NCBI GenBank assembly: GCA_019348475.1
Contig: JAHWJJ010000173.1
Location: 1 to 8,751, forward strand
DNA: 8,751 nucleotides
Source: Gemmatimonadota bacterium
GTDB taxonomy: Bacteria > Gemmatimonadota > Gemmatimonadetes > Longimicrobiales > Longimicrobiaceae
Direction of reading: 5' to 3'
The notes under the pieces are model-generated. The model worked only from the letters and a program-made list of their open reading frames with translations. It had not been told where the DNA came from and made no database searches. The stretch's first letter is position 1; each line of letters opens with the position of its first letter. This document shows positions 1-5,581 of the stretch, in pieces. The translations under genes were made by a program, and so were the position numbers.

Positions 1-188
1 CTGCGCATCCGCCGCACCGCCGATCCCTCGTTCAACAGCCGGATGGGCGCGGCCGCGGGGGCCGCGGCGCCCGCGGGGACGGGCGCGGGCGCGGGTACGG
101 CCGCGGGGCAGGTGCACTGCGGCGCGCATGCGCCCGCGGCGGCGGCGAGGGCGAGCACGGCGGCCAGGGCGAGCGGGGGACGCGTCAT
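1..188 (-). CDS. Putative lipoprotein, N-terminal part only (gene runs off the left edge)
   Basis: Reading leftwards from the ATG at 188-186 gives 62 residues before the window ends. The start is basic (M-T-R), then a long Ala/Leu/Val core, then A18-G19-A20-C21, which fits a lipobox with Cys21 as the lipidated residue. Two more Cys follow (25 and 27), then an Ala/Pro/Val tract of about 20 residues that looks like a flexible tether to the membrane, and then the beginning of something less repetitive (IRLLNEGSAV). No family can be named from this much. No Shine-Dalgarno sequence is visible upstream. It lies 66 nt after the LLM oxidoreductase on the same strand, with a small hairpin between them, so co-transcription is possible but unproven. 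The composition is extreme enough that a chance open frame is not excluded; the clean signal-peptide architecture is the main support. Confidence 0.6.
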   Translation of the reverse strand, partial: MTRPPLALAAVLALAAAAGACAPQCTCPAAVPAPAPVPAGAAAPAAAPIRLLNEGSAVRRMR

Positions 189-226
189 CGGTATGTGCGG
201 GTTGCGGGGACAGGTGAACGGCAGAC

Positions 227-244
227 CCGCTCCTAAAGGAGCGG
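227..244 (-). terminator. Small hairpin between LLM gene and lipoprotein gene
   Basis: CCGCTCC (227-233) and GGAGCGG (238-244) form a perfect 7-bp stem around a 4-nt loop, starting about 10 nt after the stop of the LLM oxidoreductase on the minus strand. No T tract follows in that direction, so a rho-independent terminator is doubtful. It could equally be a 3'-end stabilising or processing structure. Confidence 0.35.
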
Positions 245-254
245 ACGAGCGGGC

Positions 255-1232
255 CTACGTCAACGTGTTCGCCAGCCGCGGCAGGACACGTTCGCCAAAG
301 ACGTCGATGAACCGCTCCTGCTGGCCGCGGTGCACGCAGTGCAGGTCGATCTCCTCGAAACCCATCTCCACGTCCCCCGCCAGCCAGTCCAGGTGCTGCT
401 CCACGTCGGCGGAGACGCGCATCTTCGCCTTCACGTCCTCCTTGCTCAGCCCCTCGGCGAGCGCGTCGAACTGCGAGGGGAGGCGCAGGTCGGAAAGGAT
501 GGGACTGGAGAGCTTTACGGTGCGCCACTGCTCCCACGCCCCGTGCAGTGCCTCCTCCTCCGTCTTCGCGAAGGACAGCTGCGCCTGCAGGTAGATGGGC
601 TTCCCCTCCCCGCCGCCGCGGCGAAAGGCGTCGATCATCTGCTGCATCGTCTCGCGCGGGCCCACCACGGTGATCATCCCGTCGGCCCATGCGCCCGTCC
701 ACTCCGCCGTCCCGGGGGTCAGCGCCGCGCCCACGATCTTCGGCGGTTCGCTGGGGAGGCTGTAGATCTTCGCCTCTTCCACGGTCACCAGCCCCCGGTG
801 CGTCACCCGCTCGCCCCGCCAGAGTGCGCGGATCACGTCCACCGCCTCACGCAGGCGGGCGTTGCGCTCGCCCTTGGGGGGCCAGCGCCGGCCGGTGATC
901 CCCTCGTTCAGCAGCTCGCCGCTGCCGGTCGCGATCCAGAAGCGGCCGGGGAACATCTCCGCCAGCGTGGCCGCCGCCTGCGCGATGATGGCGGGGTTGT
1001 AGCGCCAGCCGCCGGGCACGGTGACGACGCCGAAGGAGAGGGACGTGGCCTGGAGCGCGGCGCCCAGCCAGCTCCAGGCAAAGCCGCTGTGCCCCTGGTG
1101 CTCGCCCCAGGGGTGAAAGTGGTCGGAGCACATGCCGCTCTGAAAGCCGGCCTGGTCTGCCCGCCGTACCAGCCGCAGCAGCTCGCCCGGGGCGTACTGC
1201 TCGTGGCTGGCGTGGTAGCCGATGCGCGCCAT
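255..1232 (-). CDS. LLM-class flavin-dependent oxidoreductase (probable non-F420, TIGR03885-like)
   Basis: This 325-residue protein has the full length of a bacterial luciferase-like (LLM) TIM-barrel monooxygenase or dehydrogenase, which binds reduced FMN or F420 at the C-terminal ends of the strands. Features seen are the N-terminal strand MARIGYHASHEQ, the SDHFHPW segment (residues 36-42) after the second strand, the GFAWSWLGAAL helix (50-60), and the ATGSGELLNEGITG loop (101-114), which matches the cofactor loop of F420-dependent glucose-6-phosphate dehydrogenase-like proteins. The wording of these motifs resembles the family I recall as TIGR03885, 'probable non-F420 flavinoid oxidoreductase'; the cofactor cannot be settled from sequence. 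The substrate is unknown. The ATG lies only 3 nt beyond the stop of the upstream dehydrogenase, with no good ribosome site of its own, so translation is probably coupled. No signal peptide, so cytoplasmic. Confidence 0.92.
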   Translation of the reverse strand: MARIGYHASHEQYAPGELLRLVRRADQAGFQSGMCSDHFHPWGEHQGHSGFAWSWLGAALQATSLSFGVVTVPGGWRYNPAIIAQAAATLAEMFPGRFWIATGSGELLNEGITGRRWPPKGERNARLREAVDVIRALWRGERVTHRGLVTVEEAKIYSLPSEPPKIVGAALTPGTAEWTGAWADGMITVVGPRETMQQMIDAFRRGGGEGKPIYLQAQLSFAKTEEEALHGAWEQWRTVKLSSPILSDLRLPSQFDALAEGLSKEDVKAKMRVSADVEQHLDWLAGDVEMGFEEIDLHCVHRGQQERFIDVFGERVLPRLANTLT

Positions 1233-1235
1233 CGG

Positions 1236-2114
1236 TCAGCGGCTGCTGGTCTTGCCCGTGATGGCCAGCACCTCGCCCGAGACGTAGCGCGCGTCGGCTG
1301 AGGCCAGGTAGACGTACGCCGCCGCGATCTCCACCGGCTGCGCGGCGCGCTTCCACATGGTGTCCTGGCCAAACTTCTTCACGTGCTCGTCTTCCAGCGT
1401 CGCGGGGATCAGCGGCGTCCACACGGGGCCGGGGGCCACGCAGTTCACGCGGATCCCCTTTTCCGCGACGCTCTGCGCCAGCGCCCTGGTAAAGGTGTGG
1501 ATGGCGCCCTTGGTGGCCGAGTAGTCGATGAGCCCCGCGTTCCCCTCCAGCGCGGTGACGGACCCGGTGTTCAGGATCACGCCCCCGGCCTTCAGGTGCC
1601 TGAGCGCCGCCTGGGCCATGAAGACGTAGCCGAAGATGTTGGTGCGAAAGGTCCGGTCGAGCTGCTCTTCGCTGATGTCCTCCAGCGACTGCTGCTCCAT
1701 CTGGTACGCGGCGTTGTTCACCAGCACGTCCAGCCGTCCCAGCTCCCTGGCCGCGCCGTCGACGAAGTCGATGCACGCCTGCCGGTCGCGCACGTCCAGC
1801 CGCTGGACGATGCACTTTCGCCCCGCCGCCTCCACCTGCCGCCGCGTCTCCTGCGCGTCCTGGTCCTCCTGCTCCGAGAGGTAGCCGATCGCCACGTCCG
1901 CGCCCTCCTTGGCGAAGCAGATGGCCACCGCCCGCCCGATGCCGCTGTCGCCGCCGGTGATGACGGCGGCCAGCCCCTCGAGCTTTCCGCAGCCGCGGTA
2001 GCTGGTCTCGCCGTGGTCCGCGCCGGGCTTCAGGCGGTCGTCGGTGCCGGGGTACGGCTGGTCGGTCTGCTTGCCGGACGGGTCGGGTCCGGCCATCGGG
2101 TTGCGGTCCAGCAT
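1236..2114 (-). CDS. YghA-type short-chain dehydrogenase/reductase (SDR)
   Basis: The 292-residue product is an NAD(P)-dependent Rossmann-fold oxidoreductase. Visible motifs are TGGDSGIG (53-60, dinucleotide binding), LDV (106-108), NNAA (133-136), Asn159, Ser185, and Tyr198-x-x-x-Lys202, so the Asn-Ser-Tyr-Lys tetrad is complete. A 45-residue N-terminal extension rich in Asp, Pro and Gly, ending in a G-E-T-S-Y-R-G-C-G-K-L-E-G segment, is typical of the YghA / YhdF / YhxC subgroup (about 290 residues), some Bacillus members of which are general-stress proteins. The true substrate is unknown; automatic labels such as 'glucose 1-dehydrogenase' are not justified. The open frame extends much further upstream, but the ATG at 2114 is chosen because AGGGA sits 9 nt before it and homology begins there. 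First gene of a probable two-gene unit with the LLM oxidoreductase. Confidence 0.93.
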   Translation of the reverse strand: MLDRNPMAGPDPSGKQTDQPYPGTDDRLKPGADHGETSYRGCGKLEGLAAVITGGDSGIGRAVAICFAKEGADVAIGYLSEQEDQDAQETRRQVEAAGRKCIVQRLDVRDRQACIDFVDGAARELGRLDVLVNNAAYQMEQQSLEDISEEQLDRTFRTNIFGYVFMAQAALRHLKAGGVILNTGSVTALEGNAGLIDYSATKGAIHTFTRALAQSVAEKGIRVNCVAPGPVWTPLIPATLEDEHVKKFGQDTMWKRAAQPVEIAAAYVYLASADARYVSGEVLAITGKTSSR

Positions 2115-2123
2115 ATGGGTGAA

Positions 2124-2128
2124 TCCCT
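2124..2128 (-). promoter_or_regulatory. Ribosome binding site of the SDR gene
   Basis: AGGGA on the minus strand lies 9 nt before the ATG at 2114. It decides the start, because the same frame stays open for about 650 nt further upstream. Confidence 0.6.
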
Positions 2129-2358
2129 GTCGCGCGGGTGTGGAGTGTCGGTGGATTTGCGGAGCCGGCGCAGGTGCAGGGACCGTACCCGATGCGCGGC
2201 AGCACGGAGGCGCCGAGGTGGCCGGGCGTCCCCGCGGGAGCCGCGCCGCGCTCCCGGTACCGCGACCGCGGCGTGACGGTGCGAGGGCCCGGCCCGCGCG
2301 AGCAGGTGAAGCTCCGCACGGACGCGCCAGCGGCCGGGGCGGGGGCTTGTGGCATTTC

Positions 2359-2384
2359 CATCCGCGGGCTTCAGCCCGCGGATG
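2359..2384. repeat. REP-like palindromic hairpin
   Basis: CATCCGCGGGCT and AGCCCGCGGATG form a perfect 12-bp inverted repeat with only TC between them; in practice about 11 bp close a 4-nt loop. The core GCGGGCTTCAGCCCGC resembles dispersed intergenic palindromes found in many GC-rich genomes. Only one copy is present here, so repeat-family membership is inferred. No T tract follows on either strand. Confidence 0.55.
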
Positions 2385-2393
2385 CCCCGTCGT

Positions 2394-2475
2394 GGATGCG
2401 GGTCGCGGACGCGGGGTCGCGGACGCGGGGTCGCGGACGCGGGGTCGCGGACGCGGGTCGTGGATGCCGGGTCGC
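2394..2475. repeat. Six tandem 13/14-bp units (GGACGCGGGGTCGC)
   Basis: Units lie at 2394-2406, 2407-2420, 2421-2434, 2435-2448, 2449-2461 and 2462-2475. The three central ones are identical 14-mers, GGACGCGGGGTCGC. The outer ones differ by ATG for ACG, one missing G, or single substitutions. Identical middle copies with diverged ends suggest expansion by slippage or unequal exchange. Mixed 13- and 14-nt lengths argue against a coding repeat. There are no unique spacers, so this is not a CRISPR array. Confidence 0.85.
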
Positions 2476-2497
2476 GCATACCGCGTCGCGCAAGACG

Positions 2498-2511
2498 CGT
2501 CACCGGTGACG
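2498..2511. promoter_or_regulatory. Perfect 14-bp palindrome, possible operator
   Basis: CGTCACCGGTGACG is perfectly self-complementary with no spacer, as expected for a site bound by a dimeric repressor. It lies between the divergent operons but about 385 nt from the SDR start and 230 nt from the amidohydrolase start, so its target is unclear. In GC-rich DNA a 14-bp palindrome can arise by chance. Confidence 0.3.
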
Positions 2512-2585
2512 TGCCGTCGGCGCCGCCGGAGGGTCCGTCCCGCCGGCCGGCCGTAACACCGTCCGTCCCGAACGGACGTTCGCCC

Positions 2586-2614
2586 TTGCCGCGGTATCCT
2601 GTATACGGCATTAT
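2586..2614 (+). promoter_or_regulatory. Tentative promoter of the amidohydrolase operon
   Basis: TTGCCG (2586-2591) and CATTAT (2609-2614) each match 4 of 6 positions of the sigma-70 -35 and -10 boxes, with a 17-nt spacer, in one of the few AT-richer spots of the window. The -10 sits inside the inverted repeat CGGCATTATGCCG (2606-2618), a natural position for an operator. Transcription would start near 2620 and give a leader of about 120 nt. Confidence 0.3.
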
Positions 2615-2662
2615 GCCGCGTCCTTTCAGCGACACCCCGGCAGGGGACGTACCCCGGGCCCG

Positions 2663-2684
2663 GCACCCCGCGCGCGCGGGGTGC
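2663..2684 (+). promoter_or_regulatory. Leader hairpin upstream of the amidohydrolase operon
   Basis: GCACCCCGC (2663-2671) pairs with GCGGGGTGC (2676-2684) around a GCGC loop: 9 bp, extendable on paper to 11. It is followed by TAAAAAACC on the plus strand and has no T run there, so it is not a plus-strand terminator; on the minus strand the T run comes before the hairpin, also wrong for termination. If the promoter near 2600 is real, the structure lies in the 5' leader, 56 nt before the start codon. Confidence 0.4.
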
Positions 2685-2729
2685 TAAAAAACCTGAACGC
2701 CGCCGTGTCGCATCGTTCGCAACGCTTTC

Positions 2730-2737
2730 GGGAGAAG
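2730..2737 (+). promoter_or_regulatory. Ribosome binding site of the first amidohydrolase
   Basis: GGGAGAAG ends 3 nt before the ATG at 2741 (the GGGAG core ends 6 nt before it). It fixes this start over a GTG at 2681 in the same frame, which would place about 20 non-signal residues ahead of the signal peptide. Confidence 0.7.
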
Positions 2738-2740
2738 CAC

Positions 2741-4195
2741 ATGAAGCGTGCGTTGTCCGCCCTGGCACTGGCGGCCGCCGCGGCCGCCTGCTCGCAGGGG
2801 CCGGCGCGGCCCGCCAGCTCGCCGGCGCCGCAGAGCGCGCCGCAGCGTGCGGCGGAGCCGTTTCCGTCCACCTACCGGCCCTTTCCCTCGCAGCCCACGC
2901 TCATCCGCGGCGGCACCGTGATGACCGCGGCGGGGGAGGTGATCCCCAACGGCCAGGTGCTGATGGTGGACGGCCGCATCGCCGCCGTGGGCACTACCGT
3001 GGACGCCCCCGCCGACGCCGTGGTGGTGGACGCCACGGGCAAGTGGGTGACCCCCGGCATCATCGACACCCACTCGCACCTGGGCGTGTACGCCAGCCCC
3101 GGCGTGCAGGCGCACAGCGACGGCAACGAGGCCACCAGCCCCAACACCGCCGAGGTGTGGGCCGAGCACTCGGTGTGGCCGCACGACCCCGGCTTTACGC
3201 GCGCGCTGGAAGGCGGCATCACCTCGCTCCAGATCCTCCCGGGGAGCGCCAACCTGTTCGGCGGGCGCAGCGTGACCCTGAAGAACGTCCCCAGCCGCAC
3301 CGTGCAGGGGATGAAGTTTCCCGGCGCGCCGCACGGGCTCAAGATGGCGTGCGGCGAAAACCCCAAGCGCGTGTACGGCCAGCGCGGCGGCCCCAGCACC
3401 CGCATGGGCAACGTCGCCGGCTACCGCGCCGCGTGGATCCGCGCGGCCGACTACCGCCGGCGGATGGACGATTGGGAGCGCCGCAGCGGCTCCGGCCGTG
3501 ACGGCGGAGGCGAAGGCGGTGGCGGTGGCGGAGGCGGCGGAGGCGGAGGAAACGCGCCGACGCGCGACCTGGAGCTGGAGACGCTGGCGGGGGTTCTGCG
3601 CGGCGACATCCTGATCCACAACCACTGCTACCGCGCGGACGAGATGGCGCAGATGATCGACATCGCGCGCGAGTTCGGCTACCACATCCGCTCCTTTCAC
3701 CACGGCGTGGAGGCGTACAAGCTGCGCGACGTGCTGGCGCGCGACAGCATCAGCGGCTCGCTGTGGGCCGACTGGTGGGGGTTCAAGATGGAGGCGCTGG
3801 ACTTTACCCGCGCCAACGTCGCCATGGTGAGCCAGGCCGGCGCGCGCGCGATCGTGCACTCCGACGACCCCACCGGCATCCAGAAGCTGAACCAGGAAGC
3901 CGCCAAGGCACTGCAGGCGGGGCGCGAGGCGGGGATCCAGATCACCGAGAACGAGGCGCTGCGGTGGATCACCGCCAACGCGGCGTGGGCCCTGGGCATC
4001 CACGAGCAGGTGGGCACGCTGGAGGCGGGAAAGCAGGCGGACGTGGTGATCTGGTCGCACAACCCGTTCAGCGTGTACGCCCGCGCCGACCGCGTGTACA
4101 TCGACGGCGCGCTCCTGTTCGACCGCTTCGACCCGTCGCGGCAGCCGCGCACCGACTTCGAGGTGGGACTCTTCCCGGCGGAGGCCGCGCAATGA
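2741..4195 (+). CDS. Exported amidohydrolase (COG1228-like, imidazolonepropionase-related), predicted lipoprotein
   Basis: The 484-residue product has a signal peptide (MKR then Ala/Leu core) and a Cys at 17 after Ala-Ala-Ala, so lipidation is likely; Ser at +2 would favour the outer membrane by the E. coli rule. After a Pro/Ser linker (about 20-50), the amidohydrolase fold starts with TLIRGGTVMTAAGEVIPNG and VTPGIIDTHSHLG. Candidate metal or catalytic positions are all present: His111 and His113 (HxH), His293/His295 in IHNHCYRADE, His320/His321 before GVEAY, and Asp375 in HSDDP. The C-terminus (GTLEAGKQADVVIW and after) rebuilds the small beta-sandwich domain. The family hydrolyses cyclic amide or peptide-like bonds, but this substrate is unknown. 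Oddity: residues 255-270 are almost pure Gly, a 12-Gly run in mixed codons inside the barrel. Its stop overlaps the next start (ATGA). Confidence 0.92.
   Translation: MKRALSALALAAAAAACSQGPARPASSPAPQSAPQRAAEPFPSTYRPFPSQPTLIRGGTVMTAAGEVIPNGQVLMVDGRIAAVGTTVDAPADAVVVDATGKWVTPGIIDTHSHLGVYASPGVQAHSDGNEATSPNTAEVWAEHSVWPHDPGFTRALEGGITSLQILPGSANLFGGRSVTLKNVPSRTVQGMKFPGAPHGLKMACGENPKRVYGQRGGPSTRMGNVAGYRAAWIRAADYRRRMDDWERRSGSGRDGGGEGGGGGGGGGGGGNAPTRDLELETLAGVLRGDILIHNHCYRADEMAQMIDIAREFGYHIRSFHHGVEAYKLRDVLARDSISGSLWADWWGFKMEALDFTRANVAMVSQAGARAIVHSDDPTGIQKLNQEAAKALQAGREAGIQITENEALRWITANAAWALGIHEQVGTLEAGKQADVVIWSHNPFSVYARADRVYIDGALLFDRFDPSRQPRTDFEVGLFPAEAAQ
4180..4184 (+). promoter_or_regulatory. Internal ribosome binding site of the second amidohydrolase
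   Basis: GGAGG within the last codons of the first amidohydrolase lies 7 nt before the overlapping ATG at 4192. The second gene therefore has its own ribosome site as well as ATGA coupling. Confidence 0.6.
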
Positions 4196-5493
4196 CCAAG
4201 CGATTCCTTGCCGCGGCCCTGGCGGCCGCGGCCCTGGCGGCCGCCCCCGCGGCGGCGCAGACCATCGCCATCACCGGCGGCACGGTGCACCCCGTCTCGG
4301 GGCCGGCCATTCCCAACGGCACCGTCATCATCCGCGACGGCCGCATCGCCGCGGTGGGCGGCGCGGGCACGGCGATCCCCGCGGGCGCGCGGCGCATCGA
4401 CGCCACCGGGATGTGGGTGACGCCCGGGCTCATCGAAAGCAACACGCAGCTGGGCCTGCGCGAGATCGAGGGGCTCTCCGAGACCAACGACGCCGAGATC
4501 CGCAACGTGCTGGAGCGGATCGAGACGCAGGACCAGGTGCAGGCGGCGTTCATCGTCACCGAGGGGCTGAACCCGCGCAGCATGGTGATCCCGGTCACCC
4601 GCATCATGGGGATCACCACCGCCGTCACCCGCCCGGCCGGCAGCCTGATCTCGGGGCAGGGGGCCATCATCGACATGGCGGGGAGCCGGGTCGAGGAGAT
4701 GACCGTCGTGTCGCCGGTGGCAATGTACGCCAGCATGAGCCAGAACGCGCGCAGCGCCGTGGGGGGGCCGCGTTCGGCCATCGCCATGCGCCTGCGCGAG
4801 GTGCTGGAGGACGCGCGCGCCTACGCCCGCAACCGGCAGAACTTCGAGCGCGGCGCCACGCGCGAGTTCTCCGTCAGCCGGCTGGACCTGGAGGCCCTGC
4901 AGCCGGTGCTGGCGGGACGGCAGCCGCTGGTGCTGGAGGCGCATCGGGCCAGCGACATCCAGCTCGCCCTGCGGCTGGCGGACGAGTACGGCATCCGCCT
5001 CATCATCTCGGGGGGAACCGAGGCGTGGATGGTGGCCGGCGACCTGGCCCGCGCCCGCGTGCCGGTGGTCACCCGGGTGCTGAACAACCTGCCGCAGAAC
5101 TTCGAGTCGCTGGGCGCCACGTACGAGAACGCGGCCCGGCTGCGGCGGGCGGGGGTGCAGGTGGCCATCACCAGCGGCGAGACGTGGAAGGCGTACACGC
5201 TGCGGCAGGAGGCCGGCAACGCGGTGGCCTACGGGCTGCCCTGGGAAGAGGCGCTGCGCGCCGTGACGCTGTACCCGGCGCAGATCTTTGGCGTGGCGGA
5301 CCGCTACGGCACGCTGGAGCCGGGGAAGGTGGCCAACGTCGTCGTGTGGAGCGGCGACCCGCTGGAGCTGCTGACGGACGTGGAGCACGTGATCATCCGC
5401 GGCCGCGAAGTCCCGCTGGTGAGCCGGGAGACCATGCTGCGCGACCGGTACATGAACCTGGACGAGAACGTGCGGACGTACCCGCGGCCGTAG
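4192..5493 (+). CDS. Exported amidohydrolase-fold protein lacking most metal ligands (probable pseudoenzyme)
   Basis: 433 residues. A Sec signal peptide (MTKRFLAAAL... to about AAAQ23, likely cleaved after an A-x-A) exports it; there is no lipobox Cys. The fold is clear: ITGGTVHPVSGPAIPNG, VTPGLIE, LVLEAHRASDIQLALRLADEYGIR, GTEAW, and the C-terminal GTLEPGKVANVVVWSGDPLE. The active site is not. Where relatives have HxH after PGLID, this has Asn84-Thr-Gln86. In HAHRADD the first His is Glu249 and only His251 remains. The His of HGTEAY is Gly274, and the Asp of the TTDHP/TSD loop is Gly329. Metal-dependent hydrolysis is therefore unlikely. It may be a binding or scaffolding partner of the active gene it overlaps by 4 nt. 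I recall similar HxH-less 'amidohydrolases' in other bacteria, apparently uncharacterised. Assignment to the fold is firm; loss of activity is inferred. Confidence 0.9.
   Translation: MTKRFLAAALAAAALAAAPAAAQTIAITGGTVHPVSGPAIPNGTVIIRDGRIAAVGGAGTAIPAGARRIDATGMWVTPGLIESNTQLGLREIEGLSETNDAEIRNVLERIETQDQVQAAFIVTEGLNPRSMVIPVTRIMGITTAVTRPAGSLISGQGAIIDMAGSRVEEMTVVSPVAMYASMSQNARSAVGGPRSAIAMRLREVLEDARAYARNRQNFERGATREFSVSRLDLEALQPVLAGRQPLVLEAHRASDIQLALRLADEYGIRLIISGGTEAWMVAGDLARARVPVVTRVLNNLPQNFESLGATYENAARLRRAGVQVAITSGETWKAYTLRQEAGNAVAYGLPWEEALRAVTLYPAQIFGVADRYGTLEPGKVANVVVWSGDPLELLTDVEHVIIRGREVPLVSRETMLRDRYMNLDENVRTYPRP
4213..4242 (+). repeat. 15-bp tandem duplication inside a signal peptide
   Basis: GCGGCCCTGGCGGCC occurs twice without a gap (4213-4227 and 4228-4242), in frame, encoding Ala-Ala-Leu-Ala-Ala twice in the hydrophobic core of the second amidohydrolase's signal peptide. 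The exact identity suggests a recent in-frame slippage duplication. Confidence 0.85.
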
Positions 5494-5502
5494 GGCGGGA
5501 GG

Positions 5503-5567
5503 AAGTGCGAAAGTGCGAAAGTGCGTGAGTGCGTGGGTGCGTGAGTGCGTGAGTGCCTGGGTTGCGT
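5503..5567 (+). repeat. 8-bp tandem array (AAGTGCGA class), eight units, 3' of the amidohydrolase operon
   Basis: Units from 5503: AAGTGCGA twice, AAGTGCGT, GAGTGCGT, GGGTGCGT, GAGTGCGT, GAGTGCCT, and a last 9-nt unit GGGTTGCGT. The array starts 9 nt after the stop of the second amidohydrolase. The copies grade from AAGTGCGA to GAGTGCGT along its length. The 8-nt period is not a coding period. A second array of the same class lies at 8101-8156. Confidence 0.9.
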
Positions 5568-5581
5568 GAATGGGAGGCTGG

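Larger units (their letters stand above)
2115..2740. other. Divergent intergenic region, 626 nt, no convincing gene
   Basis: The region separates the minus-strand SDR operon from the plus-strand amidohydrolase operon. Open frames cross it on both strands, but they are Arg/Pro/Gly-rich translations of repeats or extensions of the SDR frame, and none has a recognisable domain. About 2129-2350 shows nothing identifiable beyond high GC. From 2359 on it is rich in structure: a palindromic hairpin, tandem 13/14-bp units, a 14-bp palindrome, a small hairpin at 2560-2578 (CGTCCGT/ACGGACG around a 5-nt loop), a relatively AT-rich promoter-like stretch near 2586-2618 and a leader hairpin at 2663-2684. 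No RNA gene was recognised. Confidence 0.7.

Noticed and set aside
330..1301. A 323-codon plus-strand open frame over the LLM oxidoreductase
   Set aside because: The minus-strand frame has family-specific motifs throughout; this one is a shadow.
2394..2475. CRISPR array
   Set aside because: Units are directly adjacent with no spacers, and no cas gene is present.
2605..2638. Bidirectional promoter using CATAAT on the minus strand for the SDR operon
   Set aside because: No acceptable -35 lies 16-18 nt upstream on the minus strand, and it would be about 500 nt from the SDR start.
2663..2690. Rho-independent terminator at the leader hairpin
   Set aside because: On the plus strand the stem is followed by A residues. 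On the minus strand the T run precedes the stem. Neither is the required order.
2681..2740. GTG at 2681 as the start of the first amidohydrolase
   Set aside because: It would put about 20 non-signal residues before a clear lipoprotein signal peptide. The ATG at 2741 has a good GGGAG site.
2115..2768. Upstream extension of the SDR frame, about 218 codons
   Set aside because: The extension translates tandem repeats and Arg/Pro-rich sequence. Homology and the AGGGA site support the ATG at 2114.
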